Assembly (NCBI GenBank): GCA_021784755.1
Contig: JAJYHM010000062.1
Span: 1 to 63,368 of the forward strand
Direction: 5' to 3'
DNA length: 63,368 bases
Source: Pseudomonadota bacterium
GTDB taxonomy: Bacteria > Pseudomonadota > Gammaproteobacteria > Acidiferrobacterales > Acidiferrobacteraceae
The notes below the pieces were generated by a model that did not search any database, was not told where the DNA came from, and saw nothing but the letters and a program-made list of their open reading frames with translations. The translations under genes and the position numbers were made by a program. Every line of letters begins with the position of its first letter. Within the stretch, counting starts at the first letter, position 1. This document shows positions 32,497-40,201 of this stretch, piece after piece.

Positions 32497-33209
32497 GCGT
32501 CGCGAAGACTGCGCCGCACCTCTTTTTGTCCACGGCCCACGCCTGCAGCTACCTGCCCAACCAAACGGCGAGTACGCTCTTTATCGACCCCCGCTTCCCG
32601 ATCACCCCCGAACTTTTCGGCGACTTCAACCGCCGTGGCTTTCGCCGCAGCGGCGACCTCATCTATCGCCCGCACTGCCAGAACTGTCAAGCCTGCGTCC
32701 CCGTGCGCATCCCGACCAAGACCTTCGTCGCCAGTCGCGCCCAGAGACGCGCTTGGGACCGCAACCAGGACCTGCGCGTCTACGCAACGCCAGCGCGCTT
32801 CGATGCCGAGCACTTTTCGTTATTCCTGCGCTACCAGAACGCCCGGCACCCGGGAGGTACCATGGCCAATCCCGACGCGCCCACTTACCTGCGTTTCCTG
32901 GTCGGTCGTCACTGCGACACCACATTCTACGAGTTTCGCCTCGACGGTGCGCTTGCCGCCGCCGCCGTCGTCGACACGCTCCCGGATGGACTCTCTGCGG
33001 TCTACACCTTCTACGATCCCTTACTCTTGGAGCGCGGGCTTGGCACGCACGCCATCCTCTGGCAGGTTGAAGAAGCCCGCCGGCGCGATCTGCCCTTTGT
33101 GTATCTCGGGTACTGGGTGAAAAACAGCGAGAAAATGGCCTATAAGACCCGCTTCAAGCCGCTTGAGGCCTACCGCAACGGTCGCTGGTCCGCGCTCCTC
33201 GAGCCGTAG
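32493..33209 (+). CDS. bpt: Arginyl/leucyl-tRNA-protein transferase (Bpt/Ate family)
   Basis: Adds Leu (Bpt type) to N-terminal Asp or Glu, another route into the ClpS N-degron pathway. The 238-residue protein has the N-terminal cysteine motif ([18 protein letters not shown]), the second Cys pair in [16 protein letters not shown], and the C-terminal core [22 protein letters not shown] with [20 protein letters not shown]. Its length fits bacterial Bpt rather than eukaryotic Ate1. Overlaps aat by four bases; infA follows after 154 bases. Confidence 0.95.
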   Translation: MSVAKTAPHLFLSTAHACSYLPNQTASTLFIDPRFPITPELFGDFNRRGFRRSGDLIYRPHCQNCQACVPVRIPTKTFVASRAQRRAWDRNQDLRVYATPARFDAEHFSLFLRYQNARHPGGTMANPDAPTYLRFLVGRHCDTTFYEFRLDGALAAAAVVDTLPDGLSAVYTFYDPLLLERGLGTHAILWQVEEARRRDLPFVYLGYWVKNSEKMAYKTRFKPLEAYRNGRWSALLEP

Positions 33210-33363
33210 CCGCGCGTATGCGCGCCGCAGCCTGGCACCCACGGCCCCATATACCCTCCTCTCTAGCGCGCGGCCAGACGCGCTGGGACGGTCTTAGGTC
33301 CAAAATGTCTTTACGCGCCCCCGGGCTTCGGGCATCATAAGCGCCTTCTGCGGGAGCGCGAGA

Positions 33364-33582
33364 GTGTCTAAGGAAGAACATATAGAAATGGAGGGTACGA
33401 TTGTCGACACCCTGCCGAACACCTTGTTTCGGGTAAAGCTCGACAATGGGCATGTCGTGACGGCTCACATATCCGGCAAGATGCGCAAGAACTACATTCG
33501 CATCCTCACCGGCGACAAAGTGACGGTGCAGCTCACACCTTACGACCTCACCAAGGGTCGCATCGTCTTCCGCGCCCGCTGA
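33364..33582 (+). CDS. infA: Translation initiation factor IF-1
   Basis: Small S1-fold factor that occupies the ribosomal A site during initiation. The 72-residue length and the sequence ([55 protein letters not shown]) match the family exactly. The start is GTG with GGGAG upstream. The last gene of the aat-bpt-infA run; the accessory islet begins directly after its stop. Confidence 0.97.
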   Translation: MSKEEHIEMEGTIVDTLPNTLFRVKLDNGHVVTAHISGKMRKNYIRILTGDKVTVQLTPYDLTKGRIVFRAR

Positions 33583-33776
33583 AGCGTTCCGCGCTGCGTT
33601 TTTTATCGCCGCCAGCGGCGCGCCGGTAACCACATAGATATTCCATGGTTGGAGATTGGCTCCGGACGGCGCGCGAGCGGCAGATGTGAATGCGCGTTCG
33701 AGTGCATCCTTTGATACCGGTTTGCCGGCAAACTGGCGTGTTGCCCGTCGACTCAATACTCATCGTATACATCCAT
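33583..33776 (-). pseudogene. Nitroreductase-family remnant (frameshifted and truncated)
   Basis: The minus strand encodes the N-terminal part of an FMN nitroreductase: an ATG at 33776 gives MDVYDE, then the frame is broken near 33758, and the next frame continues VLSRRATRQFAGKPVSKDAL, ARAPSGANLQPWNIYVVTG and APLAAIKNA. These match the family start and the FMN-binding SRRxxRxF and APSGxNxQPW motifs. The remaining 120 or so residues are missing; the frame runs straight into the antisense of infA. So only about 60 codons of a normally 180-220-residue gene survive. Confidence 0.8.
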
Positions 33777-33930
33777 AGGCGTGAATTATTCCCCTGGCTT
33801 TTCGATGTTACGGGCGCCTGACTCGACCTTTTTCGGCCAGCGCAACGGCGCGCGTCAAGCCTCAGTCTGTGGGGGTCTCCACGCTGTTAGTCCTGTCAGG
33901 TGCATCGCGCTGAACCCCAGTCGGGCGATA

Positions 33931-34368
33931 TTAGGCCCGACTCCTGTTGTGACGGTACCGATTCGCGTTATCGCCCGGCAACGCCCGTTCAATGACAATC
34001 TGAGCGGCCACCCCATTATATCGGTTCAGGCCGACTCCATACACAAGCCGGATCGAGCCTAGTGCAGGCGCCCACCGCCGCCGGGCGACGCTGAACCGCT
34101 CGGACTGGTACCAGCCCGCGATAAACGGGACGATGATCCGACCCGAAAGCGTCAAGAGGCTCACGTGATCCCTTCCCTTGAGACTCATGACGCACGGTTC
34201 ATGGCGTATGGCGGCGGCGGGCCGGTCATGCGGGCGCTTGCTCTTGTTCCGCTTGTAGGCCTCGCCGATCCAGGCGATGCACCGCACCACCCTCTGCGCC
34301 GAGAGATCAAACCCCGCGCGCCATTCCTGGCAATAGAGTTCTCCAGAAAGTCCAGCTATGAGGAACAC
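33931..34368 (-). pseudogene. IS200/IS605 TnpB (OrfB) transposase remnant
   Basis: The minus-strand frame contains the internal part of a TnpB protein: LSAQRVVRCIAWIGEAYKRN, RPAAAIRHEPCVMSLKGRDHVSLLTLSGRI, VPFIAGWYQSERFSVA and LVYGVGL, in the order seen in TnpB proteins (expected L-x-A-Q-x-V-x-R-C-I-A, SL-TLxGR, Y-Q-x-E-R-F, D-L-V-Y). The N-terminus, the RuvC nuclease region and the zinc finger are missing or out of frame, and no tnpA is visible. It is a decayed insertion-sequence gene inside the infA-clpA islet. Confidence 0.7.
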
Positions 34369-34483
34369 CGATCGTTTTAAATAGAAACGTTCTACTGGGT
34401 CATTGTCCCTACAATAAAGGGTATTAATGTCGCCTCAACCGGAAACCACTGCGACGACCATGGCGATTCTCGCGATACCAGAA

Positions 34484-34566
34484 ATGATCTGCTATCTTAC
34501 CTTTGCAATATAGCGCGTATTACCTATATGAGGGACATAAAGCACGCAAAGCATGTAGCAGATCAT
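34484..34566. repeat. Long interrupted inverted repeat (three-tier stem-loop)
   Basis: An 11-bp perfect inverted repeat (34484-34494 ATGATCTGCTA with 34556-34566 TAGCAGATCAT) encloses a second 6-bp one (CTTTGC 34501-34506 with GCAAAG 34546-34551) and a third (ATATAG 34508-34513 with CTATAT 34524-34529). The stretch is AT-rich compared with the chromosome around it and lies between the TnpB remnant and the DUF4034-like gene. It could be an insertion-sequence end structure or an RNA element in the leader of the downstream gene. Confidence 0.55.
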
Positions 34567-34760
34567 GACCTATCTCTATTGGCCCGGAGGGCCGCCGCGC
34601 AGAGTCCATTGGAAGCGACGGGTATGATGGGAGCGAAATCGGGAACGGGTGGCGCGATTAGGGTTACAAGACCGATGCTGATGCGCGTATTGGGCGATGG
34701 CTGGCGCGTGACAGTGGTGGCGATTAGTGATTGTGTTGGACGACATCACAAGGTGGGATA

Positions 34761-36647
34761 GTGGGCGCGGAAAACGTGGGCAAAGACCGGGGGGTGGCTT
34801 CCCAGAAAGCGAGGCTGGGCGTTCTCGTCGTGGTACTGGTGCTCGTGTTTTGTGTGTGGTTATGGAGGTCGTGGGGTGTACCGGTACATAAGCCATCAGC
34901 TCAAGTCGCGGGCCCGGCTGAAACCCTCTATGTCGATATTCTGAATCAGGCGAAACAATTGGCGCCGAAGCCGCCCGCGCATCCGACGCCGTTCGCACAG
35001 GCCATGGTCGCGCGTGATGCGATCCAGTCTGGGGAGTTTTATAAGGCGGACGAAATGATCAAGTCCGTGTTGCAAAAAAGCCATATGGGCCCATGGACGT
35101 TCCAGCCATTTACGGCATTCATGGCCGCCCTAACTGCGCCTGGGGATGCCAAGTTTGCAAGGGGCATTAACGCATGGGTTCTGGCGAGACCCAGTTCGGC
35201 GATAGCTCATCTCGTACGCGCCAATTATTACTTCAATATCGCATGGTGGATACGTGGCAATGGATTTGCCAATGATGTGCGCGCGAATAATCAGGAGACC
35301 TTTGGATTTGCCATGGATCTTGCGGCCCAAGATGCCCGCGAAGCCCTGAAGATAAATGGCCGGGACCCATACGCCTGGAGCATGTATCTCCGGATTCTAA
35401 AAAGCACCGGCGCGAATACAGCACAGAGAGCCGTGTTTCACGAGGCCATACGCGCCTTCGCGGGTTATTACGCATTGTATCGAATCCGGCTTTCCGCCTT
35501 ACAACCCAAGTGGGGGGGAACGACCCGCGATATGTACCGGTTCGTGGCGAAGTATGCGGGCGAGACACCCGCGGAATCGCCGCTCAGAATGCTGTATGTG
35601 AATCTGTACGCGCAACTTCTTGGCGCCTCGTCAGATGTCTGTGGCGCCGTGGTGCGCGCGCCGCAAATGGATCATTGCGTCCAAATGGTCATGCGCAGGG
35701 TGACAGAACCTGGCTTGCGGGAGGATGCGTACGACGCTATAAAACGCCGCGGAGGAGTGAGGGGGCTAGCACTTAGTGACGAACTGGGGCGGATATTGCC
35801 GGATATGATCATGACGAGTGGTGGAGGGCATACGGCCGCCAGCTTTCTGCAGGTGGCGGCCAGAACGTTTGGGAGTGATACCCAACTCGTGGCGCGCGAT
35901 ACGGCAAAGAATAATTTCATGATAGATAGGATGGCGGCGCTCGTATGGTACGAGCATGGACAGATGACTAATGCTGAAACGTTGGACAAGCGGTCATTGT
36001 CGGATCTTGCGAATAGCCGGTTTCCGAGCCGTTATGTCGAGGATGGCGCGCGAGCGGCCATCTACACAGACTTGGCCTCCATATACAACCGGAAGCATGA
36101 GTTTCGGCGGGTAGTGGTCTATGAAAAGGCCGCAGCGCGACTGCTGGGTGGTGAGGGCGCGCGACCCGGATACGCCGCTCTGGAATGCGCGGCACTATTT
36201 CGCCTGAAGCTCTATCGGCAGGGGCTCGGCACATGCAGGGCAATTGTGGCGGCTGACGGTAACCTTCAGACGCGCTTTTGGCTTGGGCGGATCGAGGACG
36301 TTTTGGGCAAAAGTAGCGCCGCTGTGCGCGACTATGGGCTTGTAGCGAGTTCCGAGAGCGGCTATCGGGACTATGCCGGCATTGCGATCGCGGTGATCTA
36401 TGATCGCGAAGGCCAATGGCAGGAGAGCTTGGATGCGCTGAACCGCTATTCCTACTTGTTCAAAAAGGCCTACGACGATCACTATGACATGGCAATTGCC
36501 TATAACGACCGCTGCTATGACAAGATGCAGCTTGGGGACCTGAAGGGCGCTTTGCGGGACTGTACCGCCTCCCTGCGGTACGGGAGTCTTCCGGACGCCT
36601 ATGCGAAGCAGCAGGAATTGCGGCGCATGCTTGACAGTCGACCCTGA
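34761..36647 (+). CDS. Membrane-anchored DUF4034/TPR-like protein
   Basis: A 628-residue protein with a short basic N-terminus, one membrane segment at about residues 19-36 (VLVVVLVLVFCVWLWRSW) and a large, probably periplasmic helical repeat domain. The middle (WVLARPSSAIAHLVRANYYF, then NIAWWIRGNGFA) resembles DUF4034; the C-terminal 100 residues look like tetratricopeptide repeats (DHYDMAIAYNDRCYDKMQLG). The GTG at 34761 has AGGTGGG upstream; an ATG/GTG choice further in is possible. Codon use is less GC-biased than in the flanking genes, so it was probably acquired. Function unknown. Confidence 0.75.
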   Translation: MGAENVGKDRGVASQKARLGVLVVVLVLVFCVWLWRSWGVPVHKPSAQVAGPAETLYVDILNQAKQLAPKPPAHPTPFAQAMVARDAIQSGEFYKADEMIKSVLQKSHMGPWTFQPFTAFMAALTAPGDAKFARGINAWVLARPSSAIAHLVRANYYFNIAWWIRGNGFANDVRANNQETFGFAMDLAAQDAREALKINGRDPYAWSMYLRILKSTGANTAQRAVFHEAIRAFAGYYALYRIRLSALQPKWGGTTRDMYRFVAKYAGETPAESPLRMLYVNLYAQLLGASSDVCGAVVRAPQMDHCVQMVMRRVTEPGLREDAYDAIKRRGGVRGLALSDELGRILPDMIMTSGGGHTAASFLQVAARTFGSDTQLVARDTAKNNFMIDRMAALVWYEHGQMTNAETLDKRSLSDLANSRFPSRYVEDGARAAIYTDLASIYNRKHEFRRVVVYEKAAARLLGGEGARPGYAALECAALFRLKLYRQGLGTCRAIVAADGNLQTRFWLGRIEDVLGKSSAAVRDYGLVASSESGYRDYAGIAIAVIYDREGQWQESLDALNRYSYLFKKAYDDHYDMAIAYNDRCYDKMQLGDLKGALRDCTASLRYGSLPDAYAKQQELRRMLDSRP

Positions 36648-36725
36648 GGGACGTGTACGGTCTCCCTCATCGACCGTATCATCCATCACGCCGGGATCCT
36701 CGCCACCGTTTGCGACCTCCACCAA

Positions 36726-37109
36726 TTAGGCGGTTTTGGGACCCACCAGCAGTGCCTCCGGCACGTGAAATTTCAGACAACATGCAATGTCGAGTATGAC
36801 GCCCGGTCGCGCCCGCACGCTGACCCATAAGAGATTGAGATTCAGGTTCATATCCGCGAATACGACCTCAGGAAAGGCCTTCAGCACGCCATCGACCTGA
36901 TTCAGGACCGCGTGGCACTCGGGTTGCGACCGCTCCCGAAGCCCTGGGAACAACATCATGAAGTCGCTCAACAAGTGGCCTGATTCGTCGCGCGTGGGGA
37001 CACGTTCGTAGAGCGGACATGAGGGCAGCAGACTCTGCGCCGAACTGCGCAGGGCCTGCGGCCGCCATAGGATCGGGCTACTCCTGTACGCCCACCGGCT
37101 TTTCGGCAT
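36726..37109 (-). CDS. Hypothetical protein downstream of clpA
   Basis: A 127-residue protein that I do not recognise. The part after about residue 30 looks like a real folded domain (LYERVPTRDESGHLLSDFMMLFPGL, then VLKAFPEVVFADMNLNLNLLWVSVRAR). The start is uncertain: the only ATG in the right place is at 37109, which overlaps the end of clpA by 32 bases. It may be translationally coupled to clpA, or be part of the islet that separates infA from clpA. No signal peptide or membrane segment. Confidence 0.55.
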   Translation of the reverse strand: MPKSRWAYRSSPILWRPQALRSSAQSLLPSCPLYERVPTRDESGHLLSDFMMLFPGLRERSQPECHAVLNQVDGVLKAFPEVVFADMNLNLNLLWVSVRARPGVILDIACCLKFHVPEALLVGPKTA

Positions 37110-39339
37110 AGTCAAACACAAGGCTGTCGTTCTCGGCCCGCACGCTCACGGCGCCGCCGTTGGCGAGGCGCCCGAACAAGAGCTCATTGGCGAGCGGCTT
37201 CTTGATGCGCTCCTGAATGAGGCGCCCCATGGGACGCGCCCCCATCGCCACATCGTAACCCTTGAGCGCGAGCCAAGTCCGCGCCGAAGCCTCCACCTCG
37301 ATCGAAACCCCCTTCTCTTCGAGTTGCCCCTCGAGCTCAACTACGAATTTGTCAACCACATGGGCGATCGTGTCGGGTGACAGCGGGCTGAAGCTTACAA
37401 TGGCGTCCAGCCGGTTACGAAATTCGGGCGTAAATGTCTGCTTGATCGCCACGAACTCTTCGCCTGCGTGCTCCGCCGGCATGAAGCCCATTCCCGAGCG
37501 GCCCATCTGGTCGGCCCCCGCGTTGGTGGTCATGACGATGATCACATGCCGGAAGTCCGCCTTGCGGCCATTGTTATCGGTGAGCGTCCCATGGTCCATC
37601 ACCTGCAAAAGCAGATTGAAGACTCCGGGATGGGCCTTTTCGATCTCATCCAGCAAAAGCACGCAGTGCGGGTGCTTATTGATGGCTTCGGTCAGAAGCC
37701 CGCCTTGATCGAAGCCCACATAGCCCGGGGGGGCGCCTATGAGGCGCGACACCGTATGACGCTCCATGTATTCCGACATATCGAAACGCACGAGCTGCAG
37801 GCCGAGGATGTAAGCCAGCTGCCGCGTGACTTCGGTCTTGCCGACACCGGTGGGGCCGGAGAATAGATAGGAGCCGATCGGCTTCTCACCTTCACGCAAT
37901 CCCGAGCGCGCCATCTTGATCGATGCGGCGAGCGCTTCGACTGCGGCATCTTGGCCAAAAACTACAAGCTTCAGGTCACGCTCGAGGTTCCGCAAGGCCT
38001 CGCGATCCGACGTGGAGACGTGCTTTTGCGGGATACGCGCGATCCGCGCCACAATCTCCTCGATCTCGGGCACGCCGATGGTCTTCTTGCGCTTGCTAGG
38101 CGCGCTCAAATGCACACTCGCGCCGGCCTCGTCTATTACGTCGATCGCCTTGTCGGGTAGGTGGCGGTCTCCTATATAACGGTCCGATAACTCCACGGCG
38201 GTGCGCAACGCCTGCTGCGTATAGCGTACGCCGTGATGTTTCTCGAATCGTCCTTTGAGCCCGCGCAGGATCTGTACAGCCTCCTCCACCGACGGCTCGG
38301 GAACATCGATCTTCTGAAATCTGCGCGCGAGTGCCCGGTCCTTCTCGAAGATTCCGCGGTATTCCTGATAGGTGGTGGAACCGATGCATTTCAACTCACC
38401 CGAGGCAAGCGCGGGTTTCAGCAGATTGGAGGCATCCATCGCCCCGCCTGAGGCGGCACCTGCACCGATGATGGTATGGATCTCATCGATGAAGAGGATG
38501 GCGTTCTCCTGCTTTTTCATGTGCGTAATGACGGCCTTCAGCCGTTTCTCGAAGTCGCCCCGGTACTTCGTTCCAGCCAAGAGCGCGCCCATGTCAAGGG
38601 CGTAGATGGTGCTGTGTGCCAAGACCTCCGGCACCTCGCCGTCGACGATCTTCTTGGCAAGCCCTTCGGCGATGGCAGTCTTGCCGACGCCGGCCTCGCC
38701 CACATACAAGGGGTTGTTCTTGCGCCGCCGACAAAGGATCTGCACGGTGCGACTCATCTCATGGTCGCGTCCGATCAAAGGATCGATCTTGCCGAGTCGC
38801 GCCTGCTCATTCAGGTTCACGGCAAAGACGTCCAGCGCGCCACGCTCAGTGGTGCTCGCCCCCTCTTCCTGCTCTTCGGACGCAGACAGCTCGTGCCCCT
38901 CGCCCGGCACTTTCGAGATGCCATGAGAGATGTAATTCACAACATCAAAGCGAGTGATGTTCTGCTTTTGCAGAAAGTAGACCGCGTGCGACTCCTTCTC
39001 GCTGAAGATCGCCACCAGCACGTTCGCGCCCGTAACTTCCTTCTTGCCGACACCCTGCACGTGCAGAACCGCGCGCTGGATCACGCGTTGAAATCCGAGC
39101 GTCGGTTGGGTTTCGACCTGGCTTCCGGGCGCGAGCGTGGGAATGTTCTCGCGCAAAAACGCGGTCAGGCTGCGACGCAGCTCCTCAATGTTGCCTCCGC
39201 AGGCGCGCAGCACGCGCGCCGCGCTCGGATTGTCGAGGAGCGCTGCCAGCAGATGCTCGACCGTTATGAACTCATGGCGCTTCTCACGGGCCTCCTGAAA
39301 CGCCATGTTGAGGGAAAATTCGAGTTCCTGGGATAACAT
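37078..39339 (-). CDS. clpA: ClpA, ATPase subunit of ClpAP protease
   Basis: AAA+ unfoldase that feeds substrates to ClpP; with ClpS it degrades N-degron proteins. The 753-residue protein starts [20 protein letters not shown] and has the Clp N-domain, AAA-1 ([29 protein letters not shown]), no long middle coiled coil (which separates it from ClpB), AAA-2 ([32 protein letters not shown]) and the C-terminal domain. It follows clpS by 37 bases. clpP is not in the window. Confidence 0.97.
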   Translation of the reverse strand: MLSQELEFSLNMAFQEAREKRHEFITVEHLLAALLDNPSAARVLRACGGNIEELRRSLTAFLRENIPTLAPGSQVETQPTLGFQRVIQRAVLHVQGVGKKEVTGANVLVAIFSEKESHAVYFLQKQNITRFDVVNYISHGISKVPGEGHELSASEEQEEGASTTERGALDVFAVNLNEQARLGKIDPLIGRDHEMSRTVQILCRRRKNNPLYVGEAGVGKTAIAEGLAKKIVDGEVPEVLAHSTIYALDMGALLAGTKYRGDFEKRLKAVITHMKKQENAILFIDEIHTIIGAGAASGGAMDASNLLKPALASGELKCIGSTTYQEYRGIFEKDRALARRFQKIDVPEPSVEEAVQILRGLKGRFEKHHGVRYTQQALRTAVELSDRYIGDRHLPDKAIDVIDEAGASVHLSAPSKRKKTIGVPEIEEIVARIARIPQKHVSTSDREALRNLERDLKLVVFGQDAAVEALAASIKMARSGLREGEKPIGSYLFSGPTGVGKTEVTRQLAYILGLQLVRFDMSEYMERHTVSRLIGAPPGYVGFDQGGLLTEAINKHPHCVLLLDEIEKAHPGVFNLLLQVMDHGTLTDNNGRKADFRHVIIVMTTNAGADQMGRSGMGFMPAEHAGEEFVAIKQTFTPEFRNRLDAIVSFSPLSPDTIAHVVDKFVVELEGQLEEKGVSIEVEASARTWLALKGYDVAMGARPMGRLIQERIKKPLANELLFGRLANGGAVSVRAENDSLVFDYAEKPVGVQE

Positions 39340-39376
39340 GGGAAGGAACACCTCCAAATCATGTAAAATCCGACCC

Positions 39377-39694
39377 TTACTCGGGCTCCAGCGTGCATTG
39401 CAGCGGGTGCTGATTCTCGCCCGAAAAAATCGTCACTTGTCTTACTTTAGTCTCGGCGACTTCCCTTGTATATACGCCGCAAACTCCAAGCCCGCGTTGA
39501 TGCACATGCAGCATGATGCGCGTCGCCTCCTCGCGATTCTTGTTGAAGAAGCGCTCGAGCACCAAAACCACGAAGTCCATGGGCGTATAGTCGTCGTTCA
39601 GGATAATCACCTTGTACAAAGGCGGCAAAGCGACTTTAGGCTTCGCCTCCTGGACATCCAAGTCGGAGAGATCGCCTGGCTGCTTAAGGGGCAT
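39377..39694 (-). CDS. clpS: ClpS, N-degron adaptor for ClpAP
   Basis: Recognises N-terminal Leu, Phe, Tyr and Trp and hands the protein to ClpA. The 105-residue protein has a flexible N-terminal tail, then the binding pocket segment [22 protein letters not shown], with the DDYTPM motif, and the conserved [21 protein letters not shown]. The ATG at 39694 is the only sensible start (CTG at 39700 aside), yet it has no ribosome site of its own; a strong AAGGAGGT lies 30 bases upstream and serves a 10-codon leader frame instead. Confidence 0.95.
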   Translation of the reverse strand: MPLKQPGDLSDLDVQEAKPKVALPPLYKVIILNDDYTPMDFVVLVLERFFNKNREEATRIMLHVHQRGLGVCGVYTREVAETKVRQVTIFSGENQHPLQCTLEPE

Positions 39695-39716
39695 GATCAG
39701 TCCGTCCCGCTAACAC
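39684..39716 (-). CDS. Possible 10-codon leader peptide overlapping the clpS start
   Basis: A GTG at 39716 lies five bases behind AGGAGG and opens the frame [10 protein letters not shown], which stops (TAA) eight bases inside clpS. clpS starts 22 bases after this GTG in another frame. Since clpS has no Shine-Dalgarno of its own, translation of this short frame may deliver ribosomes to the clpS ATG by reinitiation. The peptide itself has no recognisable feature. Confidence 0.45.
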   Translation of the reverse strand: MLAGRTDHAP

Positions 39717-39810
39717 GGTGACCTCCTTCTTAAAAAAGCACATTCGTGCGCCAAATTCTCTGCCTATCGCGCCCACCCGTCCAGGCCTCCCGATCCCCCC
39801 TGTCGCCATC

Positions 39811-39839
39811 TTGACTTGACAAGAGAAATAAGCATGAAT
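39811..39839 (+). promoter_or_regulatory. Candidate promoter of the cold-shock gene
   Basis: TTGACT (39811-39816) and ATGAAT (39834-39839) are separated by 17 bases. This would give a leader of about 100 bases before the csp start, as in cold-shock genes with long 5' untranslated regions. The -10 box is poor, so confidence is low. Confidence 0.3.
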
Positions 39840-39945
39840 AGCGCCGGGCCCGCTGCACGACTGCTATATCAGAATTACCTGAAATACGAGCGGCTTTCAA
39901 GCACGGCTGCGCGGGTGACAAGCTATCAGCAGGGGGGATCACGGT

Positions 39946-40149
39946 ATGGCAACAGGTATTGTGAAATGGTTCAACGCGAGCAAAGGCTACGGCTTCATCT
40001 CGCCGAGCACCGGAGGTGACGACGTCTTTGCCCATTTCTCGGCGATTCAGATGGACGGCTACAAGACCCTAAAAGAGGGCCAAGAGGTCGAGTTCGAGGT
40101 GCAACACGGCCCCAAGGGGCCGCAGGCATCGAACATCCGCGCCGTGTGA
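39946..40149 (+). CDS. Cold-shock domain protein (CspA family)
   Basis: A 67-residue single-stranded nucleic-acid-binding protein with both RNA-binding motifs: RNP1 KGYGFI and RNP2 DVFAHF, within [17 protein letters not shown]. It should act as an RNA chaperone. A GGGGG ribosome site lies before the ATG. It is divergent from clpS, the position of cspD in Pseudomonas, but the sequence looks like a general CspA/CspE-type protein. A clear intrinsic terminator follows. Confidence 0.96.
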   Translation: MATGIVKWFNASKGYGFISPSTGGDDVFAHFSAIQMDGYKTLKEGQEVEFEVQHGPKGPQASNIRAV

Positions 40150-40178
40150 ATCCCATACGAGATCATCATAGCACCCTG

Positions 40179-40201
40179 AACCCGGCTTGGCCGGGTTTTT
40201 C
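40179..40201 (+). terminator. Intrinsic terminator after the cold-shock gene
   Basis: AACCCGGC-TTG-GCCGGGTT followed by TTT: an 8-bp GC-rich stem with a 3-base loop and a T-run, 30 bases after the csp stop. It lies directly against the stop codon of the convergent RND gene and may work in both directions. Confidence 0.85.

Noticed and set aside
33154-33582. Full-length 200-residue protein reading from the nitroreductase fragment through infA antisense
   Set aside because: Only the first 50 or so residues resemble a nitroreductase; the rest is the antisense of infA and bpt.
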